DNA of 14,093 nt from an uncultured bacterium (GTDB taxonomy: Bacteria; Patescibacteriota; Minisyncoccia; Phycocordibacterales; UBA918). The notes beneath the pieces were generated by a model. The model made no database searches. It saw only the letters and a program-made list of their open reading frames with translations, and had not been told where the DNA came from. A program made the translations under genes and the position numbers. Shown in pieces: positions 11,804 through 14,093 of the stretch; the first letter of the stretch is position 1, and every line of letters begins with the position of its first letter. The stretch covers positions 1 to 14,093 of the forward strand of contig CAJXAG010000026.1 of NCBI GenBank assembly GCA_913050645.1. The letters run 5' to 3'.

Positions 11804-12712
11804 TTACTTCATCGCCTCAATACCGCCTGAGATTTCTGAAACCTCGGCAGTAATGGAAGCCTGACGTTCTTTGTTGTATACAAGTGTCAGAGCTTTTGCC
11901 ACTTCTTCGGACTTATCGGTCGCATTCTTCATGGCAACCATACGTGCTGAGTGTTCTGACGCTTTACTCTCAAGCAATGCGTGATACAGCATGATTTGAA
12001 CAAGTTGTGGAATAAGGGTATCGAGCACTTCTTCTGCAGAAGGTTCAACCGTATAGGTGATTTTAACGTCTTGTTCTGACGTGTCATCTGCCCACTTTCC
12101 ATGTTTTGGTTTAATACCACGCATGATGTAGTGGATTTCCGCTGGATCAAGCGGCAATAACTGACGTTTTGTCGGTTCTTGCTCGAAGGTTGAGAGGAAG
12201 TTCTGATAAATGACATGTACATGGTTGTATTCACCTTCAGCAAAACCTTTGAGTGCTTCAACAGTCATCTGTGTCACATCATCAAGCACAACTTCGTCGG
12301 AGACGTTTGTGTACTCATGTACGACAGGGATGTTGTTTCGCTTCGCAAACTCAACTGCCTTGCGCCCGACGCAAATTGCTTCATATGCAGACACATCAGC
12401 TGTTTGCAGGGTCTGTTCAACGCGCTTGAGCACCGCACTGTTCACGCTCCCTGCAAGTCCTTTATCACTGGTTACGATCACCAATAGACGCTTATCCCCT
12501 CCACGACTTTGTGCAAGTGGATGGGTGATACCTTCTGGAGACTGTGCAAGTCGCTGCAGGATGCGCATTGCAGAGTGTACATAGGGTCGCCCTGCAAAGG
12601 CACGTTCCTGGCTCTTACGCATCTTCACCGCAGAAACAGACTCCATGGCCTTAGTTACCTGGCCAGTTTTCTTGGTTGAAACTATTTTGTTTTTGATTTG
12701 CTTAAGTGCCAT
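11804..12712 (-). CDS. atpG: F1Fo ATP synthase subunit gamma
   Basis: This 302-residue central-stalk subunit transmits rotation between the Fo ring and the alpha3beta3 head. The N-terminal helix ALKQIKNKIVSTKKTGQVTKAM (2-23) and the C-terminal helix (about 240-302) are the conserved coiled coil. They carry the family signatures SEHSARMVAMKNATDKS and the ending YNKERQASITAEVSEISGG. The Rossmann-like middle has LLVIVTSDKGLAGSVN. At 302 residues it is slightly longer than E. coli gamma (287). It follows atpA by 46 bases, and the gap contains an AT-rich inverted repeat. There is no Shine-Dalgarno before the ATG at 12712. Confidence 0.97.
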   Translation of the reverse strand: MALKQIKNKIVSTKKTGQVTKAMESVSAVKMRKSQERAFAGRPYVHSAMRILQRLAQSPEGITHPLAQSRGGDKRLLVIVTSDKGLAGSVNSAVLKRVEQTLQTADVSAYEAICVGRKAVEFAKRNNIPVVHEYTNVSDEVVLDDVTQMTVEALKGFAEGEYNHVHVIYQNFLSTFEQEPTKRQLLPLDPAEIHYIMRGIKPKHGKWADDTSEQDVKITYTVEPSAEEVLDTLIPQLVQIMLYHALLESKASEHSARMVAMKNATDKSEEVAKALTLVYNKERQASITAEVSEISGGIEAMK

Positions 12713-12734
12713 TAGAAAGTGTAATTAACTGCGC

Positions 12735-12754
12735 ATTTAAAATTGATTTTAAAT
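12735..12754. repeat. AT-rich inverted repeat in the atpA-atpG gap
   Basis: ATTTAAAAT-TG-ATTTTAAAT is a perfect 9+9 inverted repeat separated by two bases, lying between the atpA stop and the atpG start. It is all A/T in the arms and could be chance; as an RNA stem it would be weak. Confidence 0.35.
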
Positions 12755-12758
12755 ATGA

Positions 12759-14077
12759 TTACGCCTCAACTTCGGCGTAGTTAGCACCGTGTGCATCTTT
12801 ATAGTCAGCAATTGCTGTATTGAGCTTTTCAAGAACTTCATCAGTAAGCTCTCGTCCATTTTCTAGTGTATCGAGGATATCCTTTCGGTCACGCTCCACA
12901 AACGCAAGGAATGTTTCCTCAATCTTCATAGTGTTCTCTACCGGAGCATTATCGAAGATACCGCTGTTGGCCGCGTAGATAGATACCACTTGTTTGTAAA
13001 ACGGCATTGGGTTGTTCTGACCTTGTTTAAGGAGCTCAACATATTTCCGTCCAGACTCAATACGAGCTTTAGTGTCCTCGTCGAGGTCAGACGCAAACTG
13101 CATAAATGCTTCAAGTTCTCGGAACTGCGCAAGCTCCAGGCGAATCTTCCCAGACACTTTCTTCATCGCTTTTGTTTGCGCTGAAGATCCTACACGTGAT
13201 ACTGAAATACCTACGTCAAGTGCTGGACGGATACCCTTATTAAAGAGGTCTCCGTCAAGGAAGATCTGTCCATCAGTAATAGAAATTACGTTTGTTGGGA
13301 TGTATGCAGACACGTCACCTTCTTGTGTTTCAATAACCGGAAGTGCAGTGATTGAACCGCCGCCAAGCTCCGCTGAAAGCTTCGCTGACCGTTCAAGTAG
13401 TCGTGAGTGTAGGTAGAAGATGTCTCCGGGGTATGCCTCTCGTCCTGGCGGACGTCGGAGTAGTAGTGACATCTGTCGGTATGCGTTTGCATGCTTTGAC
13501 AAGTCGTCAAACACCACAAGCACATCCCGTCCTTGCTCCATGAAGTATTCACCGATAGCTGCTCCCGCAAATGGCGCAAGGAACAAGAGTGGCGACGCTT
13601 CAGACGCTGAAGTCGCCACAATAGTCGTGTACTCCATAGCACCCGCTTCCTCAAGCTTTGCCATGATGCTCGCTGTTTTTGAGCGCTTCTGACCTACTGC
13701 AACGTAAATACAGATTGGTCGTTTTTCTTTTGGTTCGTACTTTTGATTGATGATTGTATCAATCGCGATTGTTGTTTTTCCTGTTTGCCGATCACCAATA
13801 ATGAGCTCACGTTGTCCTCGGCCGATGGGGATCATAGAGTCGATTGCTTTAATACCAGTGTGAATTGGTTCGTTTACGCCAGAACGTTCCATTACCCCGT
13901 ACGCAACACGCTCAATTGGCATGTCTTTATCAGTTTTGATCGCGCCCTTACCATCGATCATTTCACCAAGTGGGCTTACCACTCGACCAACGATCTCTTC
14001 ACCTACAGGAATTGAGAGCAGTCGATTTGTTCGACGTACTTGCATTCCTTCCTTTACACGGTCAGCTTCACCGAGAA
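12759..14077 (-). CDS. atpA: F1Fo ATP synthase subunit alpha, 5' end missing
   Basis: The open frame runs off the genomic part of the contig. From the first internal Met (14045) it encodes 428 residues, and ten further in-frame residues (LGEADRVKEG) are visible before the adapter begins at 14078. By alignment with E. coli AtpA, where the P-loop is near residue 169, about 75 N-terminal residues are missing. Visible motifs are VGEEIVGRVVSPLGEMIDGKG, the non-catalytic P-loop GDRQTGKT (84-91 from that Met), LLLRRPPGREAYPGDIFYLHSRLLERSAK, and SVSRVGSSAQTKAMKKV. It pairs with beta in the alpha3beta3 head. The Met at 14045 is not the true start, since conserved sequence continues upstream of it. It is first among the atp genes visible here; subunits a, c, b and delta are presumably beyond the right edge. 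Confidence 0.96.
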
Positions 14078-14093
14078 AGATCGGAAGAGCGTC
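14078..14093. other. Illumina TruSeq adapter remnant
   Basis: The last 16 bases, AGATCGGAAGAGCGTC, equal the start of the standard Illumina TruSeq read-2 adapter. Translated in the atpA frame they give DALPI, which does not fit the alpha-subunit family at this point, while the residues just inside do. This is untrimmed library sequence, not genome. Confidence 0.95.

Overview
The window looks like a contig-end fragment from a Patescibacteria (Candidate Phyla Radiation) genome, probably a Parcubacteria-type lineage. This is an inference from gene style: a very short ATP synthase epsilon subunit, a long-insert HlyD adaptor fused in operon to an RND permease, small orphan membrane proteins, tight spacing and mostly Shine-Dalgarno-less starts. 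No 16S rRNA or other phylogenetic marker is present to prove it. The standard genetic code is used. The last 16 bases are Illumina adapter, not genome.

Left part (1-3706). A minus-strand endonuclease/exonuclease/phosphatase-family protein (32-922) diverges from a small plus-strand DUF3467-like protein (1021-1290). A strong bidirectional terminator separates the latter from the convergent ychF GTPase gene (1349-2449, minus). Upstream of ychF on the same strand are a flavodoxin-fold NAD(P)H:quinone oxidoreductase-like gene (2523-3101) and a 104-residue hypothetical gene (3386-3700). Between those two lies a striking non-coding stretch with five consecutive hairpins, one of which can form a pseudoknot.

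Middle (3763-8485). A good sigma70-type promoter drives a two-gene plus-strand operon: an RND periplasmic-adaptor (HlyD/AcrA type) and an RND permease (AcrB type), separated by a single base and ended by a perfect hairpin terminator.

Right part (8492-14077), all minus strand. This is the F1 part of the F1Fo ATP synthase operon in the order atpA (5' end missing) - atpG - small membrane ORF - atpD - atpC, followed by two orphan membrane-protein genes. The membrane ORF between atpG and atpD is unusual. It is flanked by a switch-like pair of competing hairpins and by a perfect 28-base palindrome just before atpD. A compact inverted-repeat element sits between atpD and atpC, and its AT-rich stem and loop resemble two of the hairpins near position 3300.

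A recurring theme is the start-site layout. Several genes have a -10-like element (TAnnnT, usually preceded by TGn) only 6-9 bases before the start codon and no Shine-Dalgarno, which suggests leaderless mRNAs. Three of these promoters begin exactly where the T-run of the preceding gene's terminator ends.
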